From the NCBI GenBank assembly GCA_964461295.1, contig CAYWTX010000579.1:1-7172 (forward strand): a DNA stretch of 7,172 bases. Reading direction: 5' to 3'. The position numbers and the translations under genes were made by a program. The number at the start of each line of letters is the position of its first letter. Positions within the stretch are counted from its first letter, which is position 1. This document shows, one piece after another, positions 1 to 5,873 of the stretch. This DNA is from CAYWTX01 sp964461295 (GTDB lineage: Bacteria > Planctomycetota > Phycisphaerae > SM23-33). The notes under the pieces were generated by a model. The model ran no database searches and was not told where the DNA came from. It worked only from the letters and a program-made list of their open reading frames with translations.

Positions 1-613
1 CAACAACTACCGCACCGGCATGGCCGTGTCCAAGGACCTCGTCCACTGGGACGACCTGGGGCTCATCACGCCGCCGGAGATCGACGACCGCGATTGCGTG
101 CTGTTCCCCGACAAGATCGGCGGGCGATGGGCCATGCTCCGCCGCCCGATGAACTACGTCGGCGCCGCCTACGGGTGCGACCGGCCGGGGATCTGGCTGT
201 CGTATAGCGACGACCTGCGGACATGGACCGAACCGGAGCTGGTGGCCGCCCCGAGCGCCGCGGCGTGGGAGTCGCGGAAGATCGGCGCGGGCGCCCCGCC
301 GTTGCGGACGGAGAAGGGCTGGCTGTGCTTCTACCACGGCGTGGACGACCGCGTGACGTACCGCGCGGGCGTGATGCTTCTTGACCTGAAGGACCCCTCG
401 CGCGTTATCGCCCGCGGCGACGGTTTTCTCCTCGAGCCTCGCGAGTATTACGAGCGCACCGGCCTGGTCATTCCCAACGTGGTGTTCCCCTCGGCCAGCG
501 TGGTGAAGGACGGGACGGTGTTCGTGTATTACGGCTGCTGCGACACCTGTGTCTCCGTGGCGACGGTTGAGTTGAGCGAACTGTTGGCGTACGTTCTGCG
601 TTACAGGTTGTAG
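1..613 (+). CDS. GH130 family glycoside phosphorylase/hydrolase, C-terminal part
   Basis: The first complete codon begins at base 2; the reading frame is open at the window edge and ends with TAG at 611-613, leaving about 203 C-terminal residues. GH130 enzymes are five-bladed beta-propellers, mostly inverting phosphorylases that cleave beta-mannosides with phosphate (some members are hydrolases). Visible hallmarks are RTGMAVSKDLVHW at the start, CVLFPDKIGGRWAMLRRP, the KIGAGAPP motif whose lysine is a phosphate-binding residue in characterised members, FYHGV, and the C-terminal block YYERTGLVIPNVVFPSASV followed by VYYGCCDT with the conserved Asp. The catalytic proton-donor Asp of the family should lie just upstream, outside the window. 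Oddity: the usual Ala-Ala before the final Asp is Cys-Cys, with a third Cys two residues later. No signal peptide can be judged. Family call is firm; substrate (mannosyl-glucose, mannobiose, N-glycan mannose) cannot be assigned. Confidence 0.9.
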   Translation, partial: NNYRTGMAVSKDLVHWDDLGLITPPEIDDRDCVLFPDKIGGRWAMLRRPMNYVGAAYGCDRPGIWLSYSDDLRTWTEPELVAAPSAAAWESRKIGAGAPPLRTEKGWLCFYHGVDDRVTYRAGVMLLDLKDPSRVIARGDGFLLEPREYYERTGLVIPNVVFPSASVVKDGTVFVYYGCCDTCVSVATVELSELLAYVLRYRL

Positions 614-632
614 TTTCCCGCATGGAACCAAA

Positions 633-796
633 GAGACCACGAATTCCACGAATGAAGACGAATTCCACGAATCGGAGGGAGTGAAAGGGTGATGAACAAT
701 GTTCAAGGAGGTCCCATCGGCGTTCATCGGTGTTTATCGTTGTTGCGTCTGTTCTTCTTCGTGTAATTCGTCTTCATTCGTGCGATTCGTGGTCTC
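633..796. repeat. Long inverted repeat in the GH130/URO-D gap
   Basis: The arms 633-671 and 758-796 are reverse complements at 36 of 39 positions, separated by an 86-nt loop. The left arm also contains the 13-nt word GAATTCCACGAAT twice (641-653 and 660-672). Both arms carry the core CACGAATGAAGACG (647-660; reverse complement at 769-782). The loop includes CGGCGTTCATCGGTG-type sequence and has no ORF of note. The right arm ends 28 bp before the URO-D start codon, so in a transcript from upstream it would form a long hairpin just ahead of that gene's ribosome binding site. It has no T tract, so it is not an ordinary intrinsic terminator. Words of this style (cacgaa/cacgaatgaa) recur in intergenic DNA of planctomycete-like genomes; that statement is from memory. 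Confidence 0.85.
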
Positions 797-824
797 CCTC
801 ACCCAATAACAGAAGGACGTCCTC

Positions 825-1925
825 ATGCAGACCGGCCGTGAAGTAATTGACTGTCTTCTCCGGCGCAAGCCCGCCGAACGCGTCGGCGTCGTGGACAGCC
901 CCTGGGGCGACACACTGAAGAAGTGGGTGACGCAGGGCTACCCCGTCGACGAGAAGGGCGAGCCCGTCAAACCGTCCGGACACTTCAACTTCGACCTCGC
1001 CGGCTGCGGCGGCGGCGTCGATTGGCACCCCATCATGGGCATGGCCGAGATCGTCCAGGAGACCGACGAGTGGAAGATCGTTCGCAACGGCTCCGGCGCC
1101 CAGCTCAAGTGGTGGAAGAACAAATCCGGCACGCCCGAGCACATCGCGTTCGACATGGCCAGCCGCGAAGTCTGGGAGACCAAGTACCGCCCGCACGTGA
1201 TCGGGACAGCCGAGGCACGGGCCGCCAAGAACATCGAGAACATCCGCAAGGACATGGACCGGCATCGCGCAGCCGGGCGGGCCGCGTACTTCGGCAGCCA
1301 GTTCATCTGGGAGAACATGCGCGGTTCCATGGGCGACGTGACGCTCTACGAGAGCATGGTGCTGGACCCGGGGTGGATCCACGACTACTGCCGCGTCTAT
1401 ACCGACCTGCTGAAGGAATGCTTCCGCATCGGGATCGAGCGTGCCGGCAAGCCCGACCACGCGTGGCTGTACGAGGACCTCGGCTACAAGGGCGCCACGT
1501 TCTGCTCGCCCAAGTGCTACCGCGAACTGATCTTCCCGTACTTCGCGGAGATGGTGGGCTTCTTCCACTCCCACGACGTTCCCGTCGTGCTGCACACGTG
1601 CGGGTTCACCGAGCCGATCATCGACCTGGTCGTCGAGGCGGGTTTCGACGGGCTGAACCCGATGGAAGTGAAGGCCGGCAACGATCCGCTGCGGATCGCC
1701 GAGAAGTACGCCGACAAGCTGTGCTTCATCGGCGGGCTGGACGCCCGCGTGCTGGAAAGCCACGACCGCGACCTGATCCGCGCGAAGGTGGGCGAGTTGA
1801 TCGATGGGATGAAGGCCCGCGGCGCGTCGTACGTCTACGCCTCGGACCACTCGCTGTCCACGAACATCGACTATCAGGACTTCCAGTTCGCGCTGGAGGT
1901 CTACCGCGAGCACATGTGGTATTGA
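825..1925 (+). CDS. URO-D superfamily protein (not HemE), possible methyltransferase-like
   Basis: 366 residues, ATG start preceded by AGAAGGA at 811-817 with 7-nt spacing. The fold family is uroporphyrinogen decarboxylase/cobalamin-dependent methyltransferase (TIM barrel). Evidence: the central block YEDLGYKGATFCSPKCYREL (residues 216-235), then VVLHTCG (254-260), LNPMEVKAG (277-285) and IGGLDARVL (302-310), which matches the GGLD/GNxDP turn of the family. The N-terminal Arg-rich PVWxMRQAGR-type motif of true HemE is absent, so a heme-pathway role is unlikely. His257-x-Cys259 resembles the His-x-Cys zinc site of MtaA/MtbA-type methylcobamide:CoM methyltransferases, but the usual distal Cys is not obvious; ASDHS (339-343) sits near that place. 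No corrinoid protein gene is in the window. The sulfatase gene follows after 47 bp, suggesting co-transcription and a role in glycan or methylated-compound catabolism; that role is inference. Confidence 0.9.
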   Translation: MQTGREVIDCLLRRKPAERVGVVDSPWGDTLKKWVTQGYPVDEKGEPVKPSGHFNFDLAGCGGGVDWHPIMGMAEIVQETDEWKIVRNGSGAQLKWWKNKSGTPEHIAFDMASREVWETKYRPHVIGTAEARAAKNIENIRKDMDRHRAAGRAAYFGSQFIWENMRGSMGDVTLYESMVLDPGWIHDYCRVYTDLLKECFRIGIERAGKPDHAWLYEDLGYKGATFCSPKCYRELIFPYFAEMVGFFHSHDVPVVLHTCGFTEPIIDLVVEAGFDGLNPMEVKAGNDPLRIAEKYADKLCFIGGLDARVLESHDRDLIRAKVGELIDGMKARGASYVYASDHSLSTNIDYQDFQFALEVYREHMWY

Positions 1926-1972
1926 CGGGAAACCCGTTTGATCGGTCCGATTCTCTGGTTCCCGGAGGCAGC

Positions 1973-3337
1973 ATGGATCGCAGGACTTTCATGAAAGTTG
2001 GCGCGGGCTTCGCGGCGTTCGCTGCCTCAAGACGAGCATTCGCGCAGGACGCTTCGTCCGTGCCCGCGCCCAAGCCCAACGTCGTGTTCATTCTCTCCGA
2101 CGACCACGGCTGGGGCGACTACGGCTTCATGGGCCACCCGGCCATCAAGACTCCCAACATCGACCGCCTTGCGGGCGGTTCGCTGCAACTTCGCCGCGCG
2201 TACGTGCCCACCGCGCTGTGCCGGCCCAGCCTGGCGACCATCGTCACCGGCCTGTACGCCCACCAGCACGGCATCACGGGCAACGACCCCGGCTGGGCAA
2301 AGAGGGATCCCGCCGCACGCGACGAGATGGTCAAGCGGTTCGAGCAATCGCCGCGACTGCCCGCAACGCTGTCGGCAGCGGGCTACCGCTGCTTCCAGGC
2401 CGGAAAGTGGTGGGAAGGCAACCCGACCAGCGGCGGCTTCACCGCCGGCATGACCGAGGGCGATCCCAGGCGCGGCGGGCGCCACGGCGACATCGGCCTC
2501 AAGGTCGGCCGTGAGACGATGCAGCCCGTGCTCGACTTCATCGACGGATCGGCAAAGGACGGCAAACCGTTTTTCCTGTGGTATGCCCCGATGATGCCGC
2601 ACCTGCCCCACAACCCGCCCAATCGCCTGCTGGACAAGTACACCGCGGCCGGCCGCCCGCCGGCCGTGGCCGCCTACTACGCCATGTGCGAGTGGTTCGA
2701 CGAAACTATCGGCCAACTGCTCGACCACCTCGAAGCCAGGAAACTCGCCGAGAACACGATTGTGGTCTTCCTGGCCGACAACGGCTGGGTGCAGACGGAT
2801 AAACCCGGCGGCGCGTTCGGCGGGCCGCGCGGCAAACGCACCGTCTACGAGGGCGGCACGCGCACGCCGATGCTCGTCCGCTGGCCCGCCCGCCTGAAGC
2901 CGCGAGTAGACGACACGCACCTGGCCAGCAGCATCGACATCGCCCCGACCGTGCTGAAGGCGTGCGGCCTGTTGCCGGCCAAGGAGATGCGCGGCATCGA
3001 CCTGCTTGACGCCGAGGCGCTCGCGAAGCGAGAGCGGATCTTCGGCGAGGGCTTCACTCACGACGTAGCCGACTTGAAGGACCCCGCCAGGAGCCTCACC
3101 GCCCGCTGGTGCATCGAGGGGAAGTGGAAACTGATTGAGCCGACGGGCAGGACGGAAGCTCCCAGGGCCGCCTCGACCGCGCCCGCCCCGTCGCCCGCCC
3201 CGTCGCCCGCCGCCGCGGAAGTCGAACTCTACGACATCCTCTCCGACCCGCACGAGAGGACGAACCTCGTCGCCCGGCACGGCGAAGTGGTCAAGTCGCT
3301 CCGCGCCCGCCTCGAGGAGTGGTGGGCGGCGAAGTAG
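1973..3337 (+). CDS. Tat-exported sulfatase (type I family, formylglycine-type) with atypical CRPSL motif
   Basis: 454 residues; ATG at 1973 with GGAGG at 1964-1968, 4-nt spacing. This start places a twin-arginine signal at the N-terminus (RRTFMK, residues 3-8, then a hydrophobic AGFAAFAA stretch and a likely AFA/QD cleavage after residue 24), so the enzyme is probably exported folded to the periplasm. Type I sulfatases hydrolyse sulfate esters on glycans using Ca2+ and a formylglycine made from Cys or Ser. Visible family features: NVVFILSDDHGWGD with metal ligands Asp43-Asp44, the Cys83 region ALCRPSLATIVTG, GKW with Lys144, PMMPH with His210, FLADNGW with Asp269-Asn270, GKRTVYEGGTRTP (Lys288), and the C-terminal VELYDILSDPHERTNL. 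Odd: the motif after Cys83 is R-P-S-L, lacking the Arg of C-x-P-x-R at position +4. A Pro/Ala/Ser linker (residues 403-415) interrupts the C-terminal subdomain. Substrate unknown. Confidence 0.93.
   Translation: MDRRTFMKVGAGFAAFAASRRAFAQDASSVPAPKPNVVFILSDDHGWGDYGFMGHPAIKTPNIDRLAGGSLQLRRAYVPTALCRPSLATIVTGLYAHQHGITGNDPGWAKRDPAARDEMVKRFEQSPRLPATLSAAGYRCFQAGKWWEGNPTSGGFTAGMTEGDPRRGGRHGDIGLKVGRETMQPVLDFIDGSAKDGKPFFLWYAPMMPHLPHNPPNRLLDKYTAAGRPPAVAAYYAMCEWFDETIGQLLDHLEARKLAENTIVVFLADNGWVQTDKPGGAFGGPRGKRTVYEGGTRTPMLVRWPARLKPRVDDTHLASSIDIAPTVLKACGLLPAKEMRGIDLLDAEALAKRERIFGEGFTHDVADLKDPARSLTARWCIEGKWKLIEPTGRTEAPRAASTAPAPSPAPSPAAAEVELYDILSDPHERTNLVARHGEVVKSLRARLEEWWAAK
3181..3211 (+). repeat. 12-bp tandem repeat inside the sulfatase gene
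   Basis: GCCCGCCCCGTC occurs at 3181-3192 and 3193-3204 and begins again at 3205-3211. Being a multiple of three, it encodes a repeating P-A-P-S linker in frame (about residues 403-415), placed between the LIEPTG strand and the VELYD strand of the sulfatase C-terminal subdomain. It looks like slippage expansion of a surface loop. Confidence 0.85.
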
Positions 3338-3436
3338 TGGTCTGAGACGACGTTCCTGGTGGGATGTGGAGGCTTCATGGGTCGCGGCGGGCCTGACGCT
3401 AAAGTTCGCCCACCCGTTTGTCCGAAGGTATGTAGT

Positions 3437-3484
3437 CCCGACAGCGACTCACAGGCCAACCGATAGATTTCAGGCGCTGCCGGG
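3437..3484 (+). other. Imperfect stem-loop just before the terminator
   Basis: CCCGACAGCG (3437-3446) pairs with CGCTGCCGGG (3475-3484): nine of ten base pairs with one A-C mismatch, closing a 28-nt loop. It ends 7 nt before the terminator hairpin, the layout expected of a small RNA or 3' UTR domain followed by its terminator. I do not recognise a known riboswitch or sRNA consensus, and the strand is assumed from the terminator's direction. Confidence 0.45.
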
Positions 3485-3491
3485 AGAGCAA

Positions 3492-3530
3492 GGCGGCGGG
3501 TGGACCATCTCCACCCGCCGCCGGCGTTTT
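3492..3530 (+). terminator. Intrinsic terminator downstream of the sulfatase gene
   Basis: A perfect 13-bp GC-rich stem (3492-3504 with 3510-3522) closes a 5-nt CCATC loop and is followed on the plus strand by GGCG and then TTTT (3527-3530). The T tract is short and offset by four bases, so efficiency may be moderate. On the minus strand the hairpin is followed only by TT, so it fits the URO-D/sulfatase transcript better than rny. Confidence 0.7.
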
Positions 3531-3542
3531 CCATAGGGAGGG

Positions 3543-3691
3543 GCGAAACAGCCGCTCGCCGGCGGGCCGCCGACAACCCAGAACCAGTGGACGTGAACGC
3601 CTCCACGTAACGCTTGCGGCGGGCGGAACCATCCCGACCGGGACGGGTCGTGCCAACCGCAAGCGAAGCTCCGAAAGCGGCTGTGTTTTGC
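3543..3691. other. Nested stem structure: candidate structured RNA or small inverted-repeat element
   Basis: Outer stem: ACAGCCGCT (3548-3556) is perfectly complementary to AGCGGCTGT (3676-3684). With a two-base bulge the pairing can instead continue outward, 3543-3548 (GCGAAA) facing 3686-3691 (TTTTGC). Inside are a 5-bp hairpin CGGCG/CGCCG (3560-3564 with 3568-3572), a 5-bp hairpin GTGGA/TCCAC (3587-3591 with 3602-3606), and a long arm whose base is the perfect 9-bp pair CGCTTGCGG/CCGCAAGCG (3611-3619 with 3657-3665). That arm is extended inside by ACC/GGT (3628-3630 with 3646-3648) and TCCC/GGGA (3632-3635 with 3640-3643). The result is a multibranch junction. It matches no RNA family I know. 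Either strand could be the transcribed one: on the minus strand it starts 20 nt after the rny stop. Confidence 0.4.
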
Positions 3692-3711
3692 GTTCCCGGT
3701 ACCCGGTCTCT

Positions 3712-5301
3712 CTATCTGGCGTATTCCACGCAGCGGAGCTCGCGGATCACCGTCACGCGGACCTCGCCGGGGTATTCCATCTCGTCCTCGACGCGCTTGG
3801 CCACGTCGCGGGCGATCTTCGACGACAACTTGTCGTCCACGTTGTCGGCGTCCACCATGACTCGCACCTCGCGCCCCGCCTGAATCGCGTACGCCTGCTT
3901 GACGCCCTCGAACGTCATCGCGATCTCTTCGAGCTTCTGCAGCCGCTGAACGTATCGCTCCAGCGTCTCGCGCCGCGCCCCCGGCCGCGCCGCCGAGATC
4001 GCGTCGGCCGCCGTGATGATCGGCGTGTAGATGCTCGTCGCCTCCACGTCGTTGTGGTGCCCCGCCACCGCGTTGACGATGTCGTCCTTCTCGCCGTAGC
4101 GTTTGCACAGGTCGGCGCCGATGGCCGGGTGCCCGCCCTCGACCTCGTGGTCGATGGCCTTGCCGATATCGTGCAGCAGGCCGGCGCGGCGGGCGATCTG
4201 GCCCTTCAGGCCCAGTTCGTCCGCGATCACCTGCCCCAGGTATGCCACTTCCATCGAGTGCTGCAGCACGTTCTGCCCGTAGCTGGTGCGGAACTTCAGC
4301 CGCCCCAGCAGCTCCACCAGCTTGTTATGCAGCCCGCGAACGTTGGCGTCGACCAGGGCCTGTCGCCCGGCGGCCGCCACCTCCCGCTGCACTTCCTTCT
4401 CCGTGCCGGCGACAAGTTCCTCGATGCGCGTGGGGTGGATGCGCCCGTCCTGGATCAGCTTCTCCAGCGAACGGCGGGCTACCTCGCGGCGGACGGGGTC
4501 GAAGCAGGACACCACCACCACGCCCGGCGTGTCATCGACGATCACGTCCACGCCCGTGGCCTTCTCAAACGCCCGGATGTTCCGCCCCTCGCGCCCGATC
4601 ACGCGACCCTTCATGTCGTCGGAGGGGATGTCCACCGTCGAGACGGTCGAGGCCGTGGTATGCTCGGCCGCGTAACGCTGAATGGAAGTGATGATGATCT
4701 CACGGGCCTGCGAGTCGGCCGTCTCCTTGGCCTCATCCAGCCTCTTGGAGATCAACTCGGCCGTCTCGTGGGTCATGTCCTTCTCGATCTGGCTGAGGAG
4801 CATGGCGCGGGCCTCCTCGATGGTCAGGTTGGCCACCTTGAGGAGTTGGCTCTTCTGGCGCGCGATCAGGTCGTTGAACTGCTTGTCCTTGGCAACCAGG
4901 GCCTTCTCCTTCTCGAGGACGCCCTTCTCGGCCGTGTCCAGCGTACGTTCCTTTGCGATGAGGGTTTCAAGCTTCTGGTCGACGATGTCCTCTCGCTTGG
5001 CGAGGCGTTTTTCCTCCTCGCGGAGCTCCTGGCGGGCGGCATGGGTTTCCTTGTCGAACGACTCCCGCAGCTTGAGAGATTCGCTCTTGGCCTTGGCTTC
5101 GCCTTCGGCGATGATCCGGGCGGCCTGGGCCTCGGCGGTCCTCCGGATGGCGTCGGCTTCCTGGGTGACCACGCTGGTCCTGCGTTTCTCGACGACCTTC
5201 ATGATCACGGCGGTCAGGCAGACAGCCACGATGGCGCCGCCGATCGCCAGGGCGACGGTCTGGTTCTGCGAAAGATCAGCTAGGAATTGGATGCAATTCA
5301 T
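3712..5301 (-). CDS. rny: Ribonuclease Y (membrane-anchored endoribonuclease)
   Basis: 529 residues, close to the roughly 520 usual for RNase Y. The enzyme initiates mRNA decay by endonucleolytic cleavage at the inner face of the membrane. Domain order: an N-terminal transmembrane helix (about residues 15-37), a long charged coiled coil rich in Glu/Lys/Arg/Ala (about 40-200), a KH RNA-binding domain with GRVIGREGRNIRAFE (232-246), and an HD phosphohydrolase domain with His348 (LQHSMEV), His377-Asp378 (LLHDIGKA), His415-His416 (AGHHND) and Asp433 (ITAADAIS). The C-terminal end VTVIRELRCVEYAR is family-like. The frame is open 25 codons further to a GTG at 5376, but that extension does not look like RNase Y; the ATG at 5301 follows a purine-rich ribosome binding site and puts the membrane helix where the family has it. 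The gene is flanked by 572 bp upstream without genes and faces the sulfatase gene convergently. Confidence 0.96.
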   Translation of the reverse strand: MNCIQFLADLSQNQTVALAIGGAIVAVCLTAVIMKVVEKRRTSVVTQEADAIRRTAEAQAARIIAEGEAKAKSESLKLRESFDKETHAARQELREEEKRLAKREDIVDQKLETLIAKERTLDTAEKGVLEKEKALVAKDKQFNDLIARQKSQLLKVANLTIEEARAMLLSQIEKDMTHETAELISKRLDEAKETADSQAREIIITSIQRYAAEHTTASTVSTVDIPSDDMKGRVIGREGRNIRAFEKATGVDVIVDDTPGVVVVSCFDPVRREVARRSLEKLIQDGRIHPTRIEELVAGTEKEVQREVAAAGRQALVDANVRGLHNKLVELLGRLKFRTSYGQNVLQHSMEVAYLGQVIADELGLKGQIARRAGLLHDIGKAIDHEVEGGHPAIGADLCKRYGEKDDIVNAVAGHHNDVEATSIYTPIITAADAISAARPGARRETLERYVQRLQKLEEIAMTFEGVKQAYAIQAGREVRVMVDADNVDDKLSSKIARDVAKRVEDEMEYPGEVRVTVIRELRCVEYAR

Positions 5302-5319
5302 TGCGCACGCTCTCTTTCC
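5302..5319 (-). promoter_or_regulatory. Ribosome binding site that decides the rny start
   Basis: Reading the minus strand, GGAAAGAGAG (5319 down to 5310) lies 8 nt before the ATG at 5301. Among candidate in-frame starts (5376, 5346, 5301) I rely on this one because it gives the normal N-terminus with a short leader before the membrane helix. Confidence 0.55.
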
Positions 5320-5550
5320 ATGGAGGATTGCGCGGGTGGAGTGCATGCCGCGTGGCAGGGCCGGTTTTACCGGCACGTCCGGGCCTGCGGATCGAGATCA
5401 GCCCTGAGCCTGTTGGGGTGGGACCAGTCTGGGCCGCCGTCCCGCCGAAGTCGGCAAAGAACGACAGCCGCGGCACCGGGAAACAAGGCCGCCTGCCCCC
5501 CACGGGACGACCTGCTCTGTTCCCCGACACGCGGTTCGGTTCGACACTCT

Positions 5551-5643
5551 ATCGATCACCCAGAGATACCTGTTCCGTTGGCTCATGCTGAATCTCTATG
5601 ACCCGAAGGCCTCGCCAGGTTCGCAACCGGGCGAATGATCGAT
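5551..5643 (-). other. Possible three-way-junction element in the rny leader region
   Basis: ATCGATCA (5551-5558) is perfectly complementary to TGATCGAT (5636-5643). Between them lie a 6-bp pair AGAGAT/ATCTCT (5562-5567 with 5592-5597) and a compact hairpin TCGCC-A-GGTT-CGC-AACC-G-GGCGA (5612-5634) with one A-G mismatch. This 93-nt layout superficially resembles a tRNA-like cloverleaf fragment, but the arm near the 3' side has a TTCGCAA loop rather than a proper T-loop and there is no D arm or anticodon arm I can place. Strand is assigned only because rny lies downstream on the minus strand; the pairing is strand-neutral. Confidence 0.3.
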
Positions 5644-5873
5644 GTCCTGCACCGCACGGCCCTCTGATCCAGTTTCCCCAACGGGGCGGCCGAGCTTCGC
5701 GTGCCTTCCGGCACCGGACATCGCTGAATCGGACGGCCTGCCACCAGCAGCCTCGGCCGCCGCAATCGCAAGTGTCTCGGCAGTCAGCGCTCCAAATGCG
5801 CAGCCAACCGACACGTGTTTACCGCATGGTAACTGAATCGACACGCAAGAACAACACCCTTAGTGCGAATTGT

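Larger units (their letters stand above)
3338..3711. other. Convergent intergenic region, no gene
   Basis: 374 bp between the stop codons of the plus-strand sulfatase and the minus-strand rny. The open frames crossing it on both strands are Arg/Pro/Gly-rich, match nothing I recognise and run into the flanking genes antisense. What it does hold is RNA-structure potential: a stem-loop at 3437-3484, the terminator hairpin at 3492-3522, and the nested stems at 3543-3691. I see no clear intrinsic terminator with a U tract for rny on the minus strand. Confidence 0.8.
5302..5873. other. 572-bp gene-free region between rny and the amidase gene
   Basis: Both flanking genes run on the minus strand, so this is the 5' leader/promoter region of rny and the 3' region of the amidase gene. 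Short open frames here (for example 5596-5844 minus from a GTG and 5642-5836 plus) have no recognisable domain. I see no clear -35/-10 pair. Small hairpins include GCCGGT-TTT-ACCGGC (5360-5374), 59 nt upstream of the rny start, and TTACC-GCAT-GGTAA (5819-5832). The most structured part is 5551-5643, listed separately. Confidence 0.7.

Noticed and set aside
614..824. CRISPR-like repeat array, suggested by recurring CACGAAT words
   Set aside because: The repeats are short, irregularly spaced and mainly inverted, without repeat-spacer periodicity and without cas genes nearby.
774..1913. 379-residue minus-strand open frame opposite the URO-D gene
   Set aside because: Third-position GC bias of the real gene makes antisense frames open; the translation has no domain I recognise, while the plus strand is a clear URO-D protein.
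923..1972. Open frame continuing upstream of the sulfatase through the whole URO-D gene
   Set aside because: The extension is Arg/Pro/Gly-rich shadow sequence in another frame of the URO-D gene. A ribosome binding site and a Tat signal sit exactly at the ATG at 1973.
2027..3280. 417-residue minus-strand open frame opposite the sulfatase
   Set aside because: Antisense shadow of a gene with clear sulfatase motifs.
3611..3665. Intrinsic terminator for rny on the minus strand
   Set aside because: The stem is good but is followed on the minus strand by TTACGTGG, with no U tract.
3688..5283. 531-residue plus-strand open frame opposite rny
   Set aside because: His/Arg/Leu-rich antisense shadow; the minus strand encodes RNase Y with KH and HD motifs.
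5398..5586. 62-residue minus-strand open frame upstream of rny, as a possible leader peptide
   Set aside because: Arg/Pro/Cys-rich composition typical of shadow frames and only a weak AGAGAT ahead of the ATG.
5551..5643. tRNA or decayed tRNA
   Set aside because: The acceptor-like 8-bp stem and last arm suggested it, but the loop is TTCGCAA with an A-G mismatch in the stem, and no D or anticodon arm fits.
5596..5844. 82-residue minus-strand open frame between the amidase and rny genes
   Set aside because: GTG start without a well-placed ribosome binding site and no recognisable motif. It cannot be excluded, but there is nothing to support it.
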